64,000 nucleotides of DNA from the NCBI RefSeq assembly GCF_011742165.1, contig NZ_JAAQTO010000051.1:1-64000 (forward strand). Direction: 5' to 3'. The notes under the pieces are model-generated. The model was not told the origin of the DNA, made no database searches, and saw nothing but the letters and a program-made list of their open reading frames with translations. Shown one piece after another: positions 46,203 to 54,682 of the stretch (the stretch's first letter is position 1; each line of letters begins with the position of its first letter). The position numbers and the translations under genes were made by a program. Source of the DNA: Billgrantia bachuensis (GTDB taxonomy: Bacteria; Pseudomonadota; Gammaproteobacteria; Pseudomonadales; Halomonadaceae).

Positions 46203-46230
46203 GCGAGGCCCGCCAGTTGGTGGGCCTCGC
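46203..46230. terminator. Stem-loop between the GGCT-like gene and ompW
   Basis: GCGAGGCCC (46203-46211) pairs perfectly with GGGCCTCGC (46222-46230), and the stem extends inward with a G-U pair. No T run follows on either strand. The position between two convergent genes supports a bidirectional role. Confidence 0.55.
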
Positions 46231-46245
46231 GGCGTTCAAGGCAGA

Positions 46246-46890
46246 TCAGAAGCGATAGCTGATGCCGGCCATGAACACCCACGGATCGATGTTGACTGTG
46301 CCAATTACTTCGCCGTTCAGGCTGGCATCGGTATCGATGTCGACATACCAGGCTGCGGCGTTGACGCCCCAGTTCTCGTTCATGCGGACGTCGACGCCGA
46401 GCTGGCCGGCCAGGCCCCAGGAGCTGTCGAGGTCCAGGTCGGCGCCGGGAACATTAACCTCTTCACTGAAGAAGTGGGTGTAGTTGAGGCCAGCGCCGGC
46501 ATAGGGTTGGACCTGTGCGCCGGTGCCGCCCAGCGGGTAGTACTGCAGGCTCAGCGTGGGTGGCAGGTGCTTGGTGGAACCTGTCACAGCGCCATCGGCA
46601 ATCGAGATGTCGTGCTTGAACGGCAGTGCGGCCAGCAGCTCGACGCCCAGCTTGTCGTGGAAGAGGTAGGTCAGGGTGAAGCCCAGGTTGGTATCGTTGT
46701 CGACGTCGACCTTCAGCCCTGTCAGGCCGAGTGCATCGATACTACCGTTGTCGCTCTTGGGGTCGACTTGAACGACGCCCACGCGGGTAATGAAGTCGCC
46801 CTGATGGTAGGCGAGCGCCTGGCTGCTGGCGAGAAGTGCAGTGGCTGCCAGGCCAGCGCCGAAGAGAATGGCAGGTGAAGGTTTGCGCAT
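46246..46890 (-). CDS. ompW: OmpW family outer membrane protein, copy A
   Basis: A 214-residue precursor with a Sec signal (cleavage after ALA, residue 27) and eight predicted amphipathic strands ending in the outer-membrane signature SYRF. YHQGDFITRVGVVQVDP, LGFTLTYLFHDKLGVELLAA and QYYPLGG..VQPYAGAGLNYT are typical of OmpW, a small hydrophobic-channel barrel linked to osmotic and oxidative stress. A second copy lies 222 bp upstream on the same strand. Confidence 0.9.
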   Translation of the reverse strand: MRKPSPAILFGAGLAATALLASSQALAYHQGDFITRVGVVQVDPKSDNGSIDALGLTGLKVDVDNDTNLGFTLTYLFHDKLGVELLAALPFKHDISIADGAVTGSTKHLPPTLSLQYYPLGGTGAQVQPYAGAGLNYTHFFSEEVNVPGADLDLDSSWGLAGQLGVDVRMNENWGVNAAAWYVDIDTDASLNGEVIGTVNIDPWVFMAGISYRF

Positions 46891-47054
46891 GAGTCGACTC
46901 CTGTCGTTTGCAAAGGGGCAGCCTGAGCTGCTTACGAAACGAAGCCAGTCTACTCAGTGCCTGGCGGCAGGTTATTGACTCACGACAATAATTACTTTCG
47001 ACAAATAAACAGGTATTTTGAATGTTTTTTTGCGCGGACATGCCATGAACGAAG

Positions 47055-47079
47055 AACGCCGGGCCATGTGCCCGGCGTT
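47055..47079 (-). terminator. Terminator after ompW copy B
   Basis: AACGCCGGGC (47055-47064) and GCCCGGCGTT (47070-47079) form a perfect 10-bp stem. On the minus strand it follows the second ompW gene by about 30 bases, with a TTCTTCG tail. It isolates copy B from copy A. Confidence 0.75.
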
Positions 47080-47111
47080 TGCGTACTGACGCGCTGTCAG
47101 CCTTGCTCGAC

Positions 47112-47714
47112 TCAGAAGCGGAAGGTCACGCCGCCGCCGACGGTCACGGGGTCTACCTTGATTTCAGTCTCGCCGCCACCTGCAGAAACGTCAGAGTGCA
47201 CTTCGGCATAATTGGCGAAGCCATTCAGCATCAGGTTATCCGTGATGGCGAGATCGATCCCGACCTGGCCGGCAGCACCATAGCTATTATCAGCGTTGAT
47301 GCCATCCGGCTCGCCTGAGAAGCGGGTGTAGTTCACCCCGGCACCCACGTATGGCTGCACTTTGGAATCCAGCCCACCCAGCGGGTAGTAGTTCACCAGC
47401 AGGTTGACCGGCATGCGGTCGATGGAGCCGGCGCCGACCCCATCGAGCGCGAGATCGTGTTCGATCTTTTCGGAGCTGTTCAGCTCTATGCCGACCTTGT
47501 CGTGGAACAGGTAACCGGCACCGAAAGTGAAGCCGTTGGAATCATTGATGGAAAGATCCTGGCCGGCTAGCTCTCCGTTATCGGAACTCGGCTCGGACTT
47601 GGCGAAGCCGCCACGCACGAAGACATCGCCGGCGCCATAGGCCAGGACCGCCTGGCTGGCGAAGAGCGCGCTGGCTGCAAGGGCAACCACGGGAATAAGA
47701 CGGATCGGTTTCAT
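47112..47714 (-). CDS. ompW: OmpW family outer membrane protein, copy B
   Basis: A 199-residue precursor with a Sec signal (cleavage after VLA, residue 25) and a barrel ending in TFRF. GFTFGAGYLFHDKVGIEL and YYPLGG..VQPYVGAGVNYT parallel copy A, but loop regions differ. It is a paralogue, not a recent perfect duplicate. AGGAGG lies 8 bases before the ATG at 47714; the frame stays open to 47759. Confidence 0.88.
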   Translation of the reverse strand: MKPIRLIPVVALAASALFASQAVLAYGAGDVFVRGGFAKSEPSSDNGELAGQDLSINDSNGFTFGAGYLFHDKVGIELNSSEKIEHDLALDGVGAGSIDRMPVNLLVNYYPLGGLDSKVQPYVGAGVNYTRFSGEPDGINADNSYGAAGQVGIDLAITDNLMLNGFANYAEVHSDVSAGGGETEIKVDPVTVGGGVTFRF

Positions 47715-47903
47715 TACAGCGTCCTCCTGGTTTTTAACGCCGGAGGTTCCCGGCAGCATTGGACGATGTCTACTATACGAACACTGTTTCTAAAAGTCCT
47801 GTTTAATTTTGTTATCGCCTTCATCGTCATGTTTGATTGGCATAACTGCACGATTGCCTAATTTCAAAGCCGCGAATATGACAAGCAATGTGCAGTGCGT
47901 TGT

Positions 47904-47917
47904 ACAATAATTATTGT
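47904..47917. promoter_or_regulatory. 14-bp AT palindrome upstream of the YbgE-like gene
   Basis: ACAATAATTATTGT is perfectly symmetric. It lies between the divergent ompW copy B and the YbgE-like gene. The ten bases ACAATAATTA also occur at 46984-46993, upstream of ompW copy A. It could be an operator; the regulator is unknown. Confidence 0.4.
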
Positions 47918-47984
47918 CTTGCAGCATGGCGTAAGGAAGATCGAAGGGCTAAGCCTTGTGTAGGGGCACACAGGAGAGGGCACG

Positions 47985-48281
47985 ATGCGGACAGAGGTTC
48001 AGGATCGCTCGATGTGGCTGGCGCTGTCAGCCATGCTGGTGGCAGCGGCACTGTCGCTGTGGTTGTTGATTCGCCCCGAATTGATCAGCGGAATGCCAAT
48101 GGTCCTGCGTATGCCGGTCATCGGCCTGGGCGTATGGGCCCTGGGAGCGGCTTTCATGCAGCCGATGGGGCTGGAATTTCGGCGGCACTGGCTGCGTTGC
48201 GCCACCGTCCCGCCGGTCAGTCTGGCAGCGCTCGGCGCCTTTGCGCTGATAGTGATCGCTCGCGCCGTCTGGCTGGGCTGA
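47985..48281 (+). CDS. Small membrane protein, possibly YbgE-like
   Basis: A 98-residue protein with three hydrophobic helices (ALSAMLVAAALSLWLLI, MPVIGLGVWALGAAFM, VSLAALGAFALIVIA). Its size and the short LEFRRHW loop resemble YbgE, the Cyd-operon accessory protein, but no cydAB genes are nearby and the similarity is weak. GAGAGGG precedes the ATG. A good terminator follows it. Confidence 0.55.
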   Translation: MRTEVQDRSMWLALSAMLVAAALSLWLLIRPELISGMPMVLRMPVIGLGVWALGAAFMQPMGLEFRRHWLRCATVPPVSLAALGAFALIVIARAVWLG

Positions 48282-48288
48282 GCCCGCG

Positions 48289-48318
48289 AAAAAGCCGCCA
48301 CGAGGGCGGCTTTCTCTT
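48289..48318 (+). terminator. Rho-independent terminator
   Basis: AAAGCCGCC (48291-48299) pairs with GGCGGCTTT (48305-48313), and TCTCTTC follows. It ends the YbgE-like gene transcript and, with its A-rich start, may also serve putP from the other side. Confidence 0.8.
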
Positions 48319-48360
48319 CACCTGGCGGTGCCGATTGACGCGGCGCCTGATGCCTGGCGT

Positions 48361-49839
48361 TTATGTTTCCTCGAAGGTATCGAAGTCCGCGGTCACACGC
48401 AGGTCCGGCTCTTCGGTGGCCAGGCTCGCCACCACGATGGCGATATAAGCCAGGATCACGCCCGGGACGATCTCGTAGAGGTCGAAGATTCCGCCGGACA
48501 GCTCGGCCCAGACCACCACGGTCACACCGCCTACCACGATACCGGCCAGTGCCCCCCATTTGTTCATGCGTCGCCAGTAGAGCGACATGATCAGCGCCGG
48601 GCCGAAGGCAGCACCGAAGCCGGCCCAGGCGTAGGCGACCAGGTCGAGCACGGTGGCGTCTGGGTTGAGCGCCAGCAGGTAGGCCAGCACGGCAATCGCA
48701 ATGACGGCGAAACGACCCACCCATACCAGCTCGGTCTGGGTGGCATCCTTGCGAAAGATCGCCTTGTAGAAATCATCGGTCAGTGCCGAAGAGGAGACCA
48801 GCAGCTGTGAATCGGCAGTGGACATGATCGCGGCGAGGATGGCGGCAAGCAGGATGCCGGCGATTACCGGATGGAAGATCAAGTTGACCATGATCATGAA
48901 TACGGTTTCACCGTCGGCCAGGTCGCGTTGGACGAAGCCCACGCCGAGCAGGCCGACGGCGATGGAGCTGACCAGGGCGATCGCAGTCCAGATCACCGCG
49001 ATACGACGGGCGGCGGGTATGTCGCGGTCGCTGCGGATGGCGGCAAAGCGCGCCAGGATGTGCGGCTGACCGAAGTAGCCCAGGCCCCAGGCCAGCGAGC
49101 TGACGATACCGATGAAGGACAGCGCCTCACCGGTGGAGGCATCGCGGAACCAGGCGAGCATGTACTCGCTTTCGGCGGCGAGAGCGGCTCCGGCACCGGT
49201 GGTACCCCCCAGGTCGCTGAAGGCGATGACCGGCACGATGGCCAGTGCTGCGGCCATCATCAGACCCTGGATAAGGTCGGTCCAGGAGACCGCCAGGAAG
49301 CCGCCGATGAAGGTATAGGAGATGATCGTCAGTGTGCCAATGGTCACGGCGAGGGTGTAATCGAACGCGAATACCGTCTCGAACAGCCGGCCACCGGCGA
49401 CCAGGCCGGAGCTGGTGTAGAAGAGGAAGAACAGCAGGATGAAGACCGCCGAGATCACTCGCAGCAGCTGCGACTTGTCACCGAAGCGGTTGGCGAAGTA
49501 CTCGGGCAGGGTCAAGGCATCGCTGACCTTGAAGCTGTAGAGGCGCAGGCGGCGTGCCACGATCAACCAGTTGAGCCAGGTGCCGATCAGCAGGCCAATG
49601 GCGATCCAGCTCGCCGAGATACCGCTGACGTAGGCGGCGCCGGGCAGGCCGAGCAGCAGCCAGCCCGACATGTCCGACGCCCCGGCGGAAATCGCCGAGG
49701 TCCAGGGGCCTAGCGAGCGACCGCCGAGGATATAGTCAGAGAGATTGGTGGTGCGCATGTAGGCAATGATACCGATGCCTAGCATCACGATGAGGTACAC
49801 CGCGAAGGTGAAGCCGATTGCCATGTTGTTCTCGATCAT
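48361..49839 (-). CDS. putP: Sodium/proline symporter PutP
   Basis: A 492-residue SSSF transporter with about 13 helices. Signature regions: SDYILGGRSLGPWTSAISAGASDMSGWLLLGLPG (seen from residue 34, Na+ and proline sites), TLPEYFANRFGD, and IMSTADSQLLVSSSALTDD in the second half. It imports L-proline with Na+, as nutrient or osmoprotectant. The ATG at 49839 has AAGGA 7 bases upstream. It lies 42 bp after putA on the same strand, forming a put operon. Confidence 0.95.
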   Translation of the reverse strand: MIENNMAIGFTFAVYLIVMLGIGIIAYMRTTNLSDYILGGRSLGPWTSAISAGASDMSGWLLLGLPGAAYVSGISASWIAIGLLIGTWLNWLIVARRLRLYSFKVSDALTLPEYFANRFGDKSQLLRVISAVFILLFFLFYTSSGLVAGGRLFETVFAFDYTLAVTIGTLTIISYTFIGGFLAVSWTDLIQGLMMAAALAIVPVIAFSDLGGTTGAGAALAAESEYMLAWFRDASTGEALSFIGIVSSLAWGLGYFGQPHILARFAAIRSDRDIPAARRIAVIWTAIALVSSIAVGLLGVGFVQRDLADGETVFMIMVNLIFHPVIAGILLAAILAAIMSTADSQLLVSSSALTDDFYKAIFRKDATQTELVWVGRFAVIAIAVLAYLLALNPDATVLDLVAYAWAGFGAAFGPALIMSLYWRRMNKWGALAGIVVGGVTVVVWAELSGGIFDLYEIVPGVILAYIAIVVASLATEEPDLRVTADFDTFEET

Positions 49840-49881
49840 TGGGGGTTCCTTCAATGTTCTTGTGGTAACAGACGAGCCTCG

Positions 49882-52800
49882 TCACTCGTCTCCCAGCGCA
49901 AGCAGTGACGCATTACCGCCCAGCGCGGCGGTATTGACGGTCACCGTTTTTTCCGTGGCGAAGCGCAGCAGGTAGTGCGGTCCGCCAGCCTTGGGTCCGG
50001 TACCGGAAAGGCCCTGGCCTCCGAACGGCTGAACGCCCACGACGGCGCCGATGATATTCCGGTTTATGTACACATTGCCAACGCGAATCCTCTGTGCGAC
50101 GAGCTGAGCAAAGGATTCGTTGCGGCTATGTACGCCGAACGTCAGCCCGTAGCCCTTGGCATTGATCGATTCGAGCACCTTCTCGATCTCGCTGGCCTTG
50201 TAACGCACCACGTGCAGGATCGGACCGAACTGCTCGCGCTCCAGAGCATCGATGGCATCGATGCTGAAGGCCATCGGCGGCACGAAGGTGCCTTCAGCGG
50301 TGTGGGCCGGATCCAGGCGGGTCTCGGCCAACAGGCGGCCTTCGCCCTTGAGGATCTCGATATGCGCCAGCAGGTTCCTGCGGGCATCCTCGTCGATCAC
50401 CGGCCCGACATCGGTGCCCAGGTCGCGGGGGTCGCCGACGTGCAGCTCGTCCATGGCACCGCGCAGGATCTCGATGATCCGGTCGGCCACGTCGTCCTGC
50501 AGATAGAGCACGCGCAGCGCGCTGCAGCGCTGGCCGGCGCTCTGGTAGGCGGACTGGACCACGTCCGCTACGACCTGTTCCGGCAGCGCGGTGGAGTCGA
50601 CGATCAGTGCGTTCATGCCGCCGGTTTCGGCGATCAGTGCCGGTAGCGGCGCATTCTCGCGCGCGGCCAGGGCGCGGTTGATGATCTGGGCGGTATCGGT
50701 GCCGCCGGTGAAGACGACACCGGTGATGCGGGGGTCGGAAGTGAGCACGCTGCCGACGGTAGGGCCGTCGCCAGGCAATAGCTGCACCACGTCGCGCGGC
50801 ATGCCGGCTTCATGAAGCAGCTCGACCACGCGATGCGCGACGATGGAGGTCTGCTCGGCGGGTTTGGCCAGCACGCTGTTGCCGGCCACGGCGGCGGCCA
50901 CCATCTGGCCGCAGAAGATCGCCACCGGGAAGTTCCATGGACTGATCGCGGCGAACACACCCTTGCCGTTCAGCATCAAGCGGTTCGACTCGCCGGTGGG
51001 ACCGGGCAGCTCGATCGGCTCGCCGAACTGCTCTTCGGCGCGCATGGCGTAGTAGCGGCAGAAATCCACCGCCTCGCGGATCTCGTCGACGCCATCGGTG
51101 AGCAGCTTGCCGCCCTCGCGGGAGCACAGCGTCATCAGCTCGGCCATGTTCGCTTCCATCAGGTCGCCCAGGCGGCGGATGATGGCGGCTCGCTCGGCTA
51201 CTGGCGTGGCCTCCCAGCGTGGGTAGGCGGCCCAGGCGGCATCCACCGCCCGCGCTGCCTGGTCGCGGTTGGTCCACTGTACGCTACCGACCCGCTGGCG
51301 GCGATCGTAGGGGCTGAACACCTCGTGCACATTGGCCGGGTCGCGGCCCACCTCGAAGGCGAGTAGCGGGCCGACCTCGTAGCTGCGTTCCATGAAACCC
51401 GACATGGCCTCCATCAACGGCTCGTACTGGCTGCGTACGTTGAGGTTGACGCCCTTCGAGTTGCGGCGCTTCTCGCCGTAGATGTCAGTGGGCATGGGAA
51501 TTCTCGGGTTGGCGAAGGTGCGGTACTGAGCCAGGGTTTCCACTGGATGCACACAGAGCGTTTCTACCGGTACCTTGGGGTCGACCAACTGATGCACGAA
51601 CGAGGAATTGGCGCCGTTTTCCAGTAGGCGACGCACCAAGTAGGGCAGCAAATCCTTGTGCGCGCCCACTGGGGCATAGATGCGGCAATAAGTGCCCTGG
51701 GGCGCGCGCTTGAGTGCCGCATCGTAGAGCGCCTCGCCCATGCCGTGCAGGCGCTGGAATTCGAAGGGGCGGGTAGCCTCGTTGCCCATCTCCAATATGG
51801 TGCTGATGGTATGGGCGTTATGCGTGGCGAATTGCGGGAAGATGCGACCGCGGGTCTGATCGGAGAGCAGGAAACGTGCACAGACCAGGTAAGCGACGTC
51901 GGTGCAGGCCTTGCGCGTGTAGACCGGGTAGCCCTCCACGCCGAGCTGCTGCGACTCCTTGATCTCGCTGTCCCAGTAGGCGCCCTTGACCAGGCGTACG
52001 GGGATCTCGTCGCCCTGGCGTTCGGCCAGGCGGTTGAGATAGTGCAGTACCGGCAGCGCACGCTTGGAGTAGGCTTGCACCACCAGCCCGAAGTGACCCC
52101 AGCCCTTGCAGGTGCTGCTCTCGTAAACGGCGCGGAACACTTCCAGCGACAGCTCCAGGCGATCGACTTCCTCAGCGTCGATGGTCAGCGCCACGTTGCG
52201 CTGGCGCGCCATGGTGGCCAGTTCGCGCACGCTGGCGACCAATTCTCGCAGGACCTGATCGCGGCGGCCGAATTCGTAACGGGGATGCAGCGCCGACAGC
52301 TTGATCGATACGGAGGGGGCCGGGGTCCGGTCGGGGAGCTTGGTGCTGGTCAGGCCGACCCGCTCGATGGCTCGGGCGTAGTCGTCGAAGTAGCGCTTGG
52401 CGTCGGCACGGGTGCGCGCCGCTTCGCCCAGCATGTCGTAGGAGTAGGTATAGCCCTTGTCGAATAGCGGCCGGGAGCGCTTCAGGGCCTCGTCGATGTC
52501 GCGCCCGAGCACGAACTGCTTGCCCATGACCTTCATCGCCTCGTACATGGCGCGGCGGATCACCGGCTCGCCCATGCGGTTGACCATGCGGTTGATGAAG
52601 CTCGAGGGCTTGCCGTCGCGAGGCTTGTCGAGCGTGACCACGCGGCCGGTCATCAGCAGCCCCCAGGTCGAGGCATTGACCAGCCAGGAGTCGCTTTGGC
52701 CCATGTGTGCCTTCCAGTCGGCAGGGCCCAGCTTGTCTTCAATCAGTGCATCGGCCGTAGCCGTGTCGGGAATGCGCAGCATGGCTTCGGCCAGGCACAT

Positions 52801-53073
52801 CAACATCAGCCCCTCGTGGGTATCGAGGCTGTATTGCTGGAGCAGTTCGTCGATGGTGTCCACGGCGGTATCCATCTCACGAACTTCGCGGACGAGTTCG
52901 GCGGTCTTGCCCGCGATGCGCCGGAAGTCCTCAGGATCGGCACTGAGGACGTCGACCAATTCCCGGACGAAGGCCTCTTCATCGACAATGTAATGATCGC
53001 TGATACGCGAGAACAGGGTATCGAGATCCTGCTGCCAGGAGGCAGCCTCCAGCATTGTTTTGGCGTTGAGCAT
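49882..53073 (-). CDS. putA: Bifunctional proline dehydrogenase / P5C dehydrogenase PutA
   Basis: A 1063-residue enzyme that oxidises proline to glutamate in two steps. The PRODH barrel (about 180-490) has SVSIKLSALHPRYE and VRLVKGAYWDSEIK; the aldehyde dehydrogenase part (about 580-1045) has SPWNFPVAIF, FTGGTDTA, AETGGMNALIVD and the catalytic Cys in SAGQRCSALR. E. coli PutA (1320 residues) begins with a ribbon-helix-helix DNA-binding domain and carries an extra C-terminal domain; both are absent here, so this PutA should not be a repressor. The adjacent AraC protein is the likely regulator. Confidence 0.96.
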   Translation of the reverse strand: MLNAKTMLEAASWQQDLDTLFSRISDHYIVDEEAFVRELVDVLSADPEDFRRIAGKTAELVREVREMDTAVDTIDELLQQYSLDTHEGLMLMCLAEAMLRIPDTATADALIEDKLGPADWKAHMGQSDSWLVNASTWGLLMTGRVVTLDKPRDGKPSSFINRMVNRMGEPVIRRAMYEAMKVMGKQFVLGRDIDEALKRSRPLFDKGYTYSYDMLGEAARTRADAKRYFDDYARAIERVGLTSTKLPDRTPAPSVSIKLSALHPRYEFGRRDQVLRELVASVRELATMARQRNVALTIDAEEVDRLELSLEVFRAVYESSTCKGWGHFGLVVQAYSKRALPVLHYLNRLAERQGDEIPVRLVKGAYWDSEIKESQQLGVEGYPVYTRKACTDVAYLVCARFLLSDQTRGRIFPQFATHNAHTISTILEMGNEATRPFEFQRLHGMGEALYDAALKRAPQGTYCRIYAPVGAHKDLLPYLVRRLLENGANSSFVHQLVDPKVPVETLCVHPVETLAQYRTFANPRIPMPTDIYGEKRRNSKGVNLNVRSQYEPLMEAMSGFMERSYEVGPLLAFEVGRDPANVHEVFSPYDRRQRVGSVQWTNRDQAARAVDAAWAAYPRWEATPVAERAAIIRRLGDLMEANMAELMTLCSREGGKLLTDGVDEIREAVDFCRYYAMRAEEQFGEPIELPGPTGESNRLMLNGKGVFAAISPWNFPVAIFCGQMVAAAVAGNSVLAKPAEQTSIVAHRVVELLHEAGMPRDVVQLLPGDGPTVGSVLTSDPRITGVVFTGGTDTAQIINRALAARENAPLPALIAETGGMNALIVDSTALPEQVVADVVQSAYQSAGQRCSALRVLYLQDDVADRIIEILRGAMDELHVGDPRDLGTDVGPVIDEDARRNLLAHIEILKGEGRLLAETRLDPAHTAEGTFVPPMAFSIDAIDALEREQFGPILHVVRYKASEIEKVLESINAKGYGLTFGVHSRNESFAQLVAQRIRVGNVYINRNIIGAVVGVQPFGGQGLSGTGPKAGGPHYLLRFATEKTVTVNTAALGGNASLLALGDE

Positions 53074-53188
53074 TTGATTTCCCCGAATGTCGCCCGTCCT
53101 GAAACGGCAAGAGCCATGCGCCAGGCGTTCCGCCCGAACATGGGTGTGTCATCCTTGACTGTAGGGGGCGAACGGCGGGGCTGCTTGT

Positions 53189-53226
53189 CAAAACCCCGGA
53201 AGGATTTACACAATCCGCGGGTTTTG
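53189..53226 (-). terminator. Nested inverted repeat, probable terminator of the AraC gene
   Basis: CAAAACCC (53189-53196) pairs with GGGTTTTG (53219-53226), enclosing a second stem GGATT/AATCC. Read on the minus strand it begins 26 bases after the AraC stop and ends in GGGGTTTTG. It also lies in the putA leader/promoter region, so a regulatory role is possible. Confidence 0.5.
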
Positions 53227-53251
53227 GACGTGAGGGAATTGTATTTGCGAC

Positions 53252-54067
53252 TTAAGTCGTATGTCGTAGGCGGTTTACGGGAAAGGCGGTGGAGCTGTCC
53301 AGCTGATTGGTACGTCGAAGCTGGCTGGGAGGGCAGCCGTAGGCGCCGCGGAACGCATGAGAGAGGGCGCTCTGGTGAGCGAAGCCGGTATTCAGGGCGA
53401 TCTGCGAAAGCGGCATGTGGCTATCCTCGAGGAGCCGCCGCGCTGCTTCCAGGCGACGCCGCCGAACGTACTGCCAGGGGGAGAGGCCGGTCTGCTCGCG
53501 AAAGCGGCTACGGAAATGCGCTTCGCTGAGACACGCCTGTGCGGCAAGGTCGGCGACCGAGATGGGCGAAGACAAGTGCCGGTCGATGAACTGGTCGAGC
53601 TTGGCCAAGTCGAACTGGCGCGTTGCCGGCTGCGAAGTTGCCCCGCCGAGTCTGGCGTGCAGGCAGCCGAGAAAAGTCGCCGCCAGCCGATCGCTCTGGG
53701 TGGTGCTCAAGCTCTGTGGGCTGTCGGCCTGCTCGAGCAATAAAAAATCCAGGTAATGCTTGAGCGGCTTGTCCAGGGCGAAGAAGCGAGGGGCATCGAA
53801 AAGCCGCGACAACTCGTGGTGATAACCGGTGAGCGAGGGGGCATTGGCGGGCAGGTCGAGGATCAGCTGGCGGTTGACGCCCTGGCCCATGTAGTAGTGC
53901 ACGTGGTTGGCGGGCACGATGCAGCCGGAAAATGCCGAGATTGCACCGCCCAGGCCCTCGATCTCGAATTCCGCCTGGCCCTGAAGACCGATGACGATCT
54001 GGTGAAAGTCATGAGCATGGTGCTGGGTGGCGGTATCGAGCGGAGTCTGGCGGATGACACTGGACAT
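53252..54067 (-). CDS. AraC family regulator, likely of proline utilisation
   Basis: A 271-residue protein: N-terminal cupin-like sensing domain (HHAHDFHQIVIGLQGQAEFEI, with PANHVHYYMGQG) and C-terminal double HTH (ISVADLAAQACLSEAHFRSRFREQTGLSPWQYVRRRRLEAARRLL region, about 170-260). Immediately upstream of putA on the same strand, it matches PruR/PutR-type activators of putAP in Pseudomonas. The ATG at 54067 has GGGAG 6 bases upstream. The proline link is inferred from position and from PutA lacking its own DNA-binding domain. Confidence 0.82.
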   Translation of the reverse strand: MSSVIRQTPLDTATQHHAHDFHQIVIGLQGQAEFEIEGLGGAISAFSGCIVPANHVHYYMGQGVNRQLILDLPANAPSLTGYHHELSRLFDAPRFFALDKPLKHYLDFLLLEQADSPQSLSTTQSDRLAATFLGCLHARLGGATSQPATRQFDLAKLDQFIDRHLSSPISVADLAAQACLSEAHFRSRFREQTGLSPWQYVRRRRLEAARRLLEDSHMPLSQIALNTGFAHQSALSHAFRGAYGCPPSQLRRTNQLDSSTAFPVNRLRHTT

Positions 54068-54161
54068 GTAGAACTCCCGCGTGCTGGCTATCGCAGCCGA
54101 GCATATCACACTCGACGCCCTGGTGGAGCAGCACGGACTGCCCATCGACGCCCTGTCAACG

Positions 54162-54536
54162 CTACGGCTGGCTGCGTTGTCGCTCCCGCAGGCGCTGATG
54201 GGAAGCCAAGTGACTACGCAGAGCGGACAGCTCCTCCCGGCCGGTCTTGTCGAGCAGCGGTTTGCCCTGGGCCAACTGCCAGGGACGTCCATGTTCCTGC
54301 ATCAGATGCTGGGCGCGACGCCTCACGCCTTCGAGGTAATCGTCATGACGAATGGGATAGTTGATCACGACGTTCCACTCATTCTCTCCGACCTGGTTGG
54401 CCAGGGCCTTGTCGAACAGCTCCAGCAACTGTTTCGGTTCGGTGCGGTAGCGCGGCGTGCGCGAGAACAGCAGGATCAGCACCACGCCACCGATGACGAA
54501 CAGGCAGACGGCAAAGATGAGCAGGAAGAGAGCCAT
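54162..54536 (-). CDS. Small membrane-anchored protein of unknown function
   Basis: A 124-residue protein with one N-terminal helix (MALFLLIFAVCLFVIGGVVLILLF) and a cytoplasmic charged domain containing LFDKALANQVGENEWNVVINYPIRHDDYLEGVRRRAQHLM, quoted here only by its ends. The ATG at 54536 is the natural start; SD is weak. The open frame continues upstream through the tRNA-Gly gene, which is not translated. No family recognised. Confidence 0.62.
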   Translation of the reverse strand: MALFLLIFAVCLFVIGGVVLILLFSRTPRYRTEPKQLLELFDKALANQVGENEWNVVINYPIRHDDYLEGVRRRAQHLMQEHGRPWQLAQGKPLLDKTGREELSALRSHLASHQRLRERQRSQP

Positions 54537-54608
54537 GGAAAGCCACGCTGGGAAGGACGAGCTGGCCGACAACCGATAGCCACTGGCGTAGCGGCCTGCT
54601 GCGGGAAC

Positions 54609-54682
54609 TGGAGCGGGTGAAGGGAATCGAACCCTCGTCTTAAGCTTGGGAAGCTTCTGCTCTACCATTGAGCTACACCCGC
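54609..54682 (-). tRNA. glyU: tRNA-Gly (anticodon CCC)
   Basis: Read on the minus strand, acceptor GCGGGTG pairs with CACCCGC, D-arm GCTC/GAGC, anticodon loop TTCCCAA, T-arm AGGGTTCGATTCCCT, and CCA is encoded at the 3' end (54611-54609). The whole matches E. coli glyU (tRNA-Gly CCC) closely. It decodes GGG codons. The anticodon stem has four pairs plus a G-A juxtaposition at its base. Confidence 0.96.

Noticed and set aside
47830..47845. FNR-like TTGATTGGCATAAC upstream of ompW copy B
   Set aside because: Only the first half-site fits TTGAT-N4-ATCAA; too weak to call.
54609..54682. G-A mismatch at the base of the tRNA-Gly anticodon stem
   Set aside because: The rest of the cloverleaf is intact and I recall the same arrangement in related gammaproteobacterial tRNA-Gly(CCC), so it is not treated as a defect.
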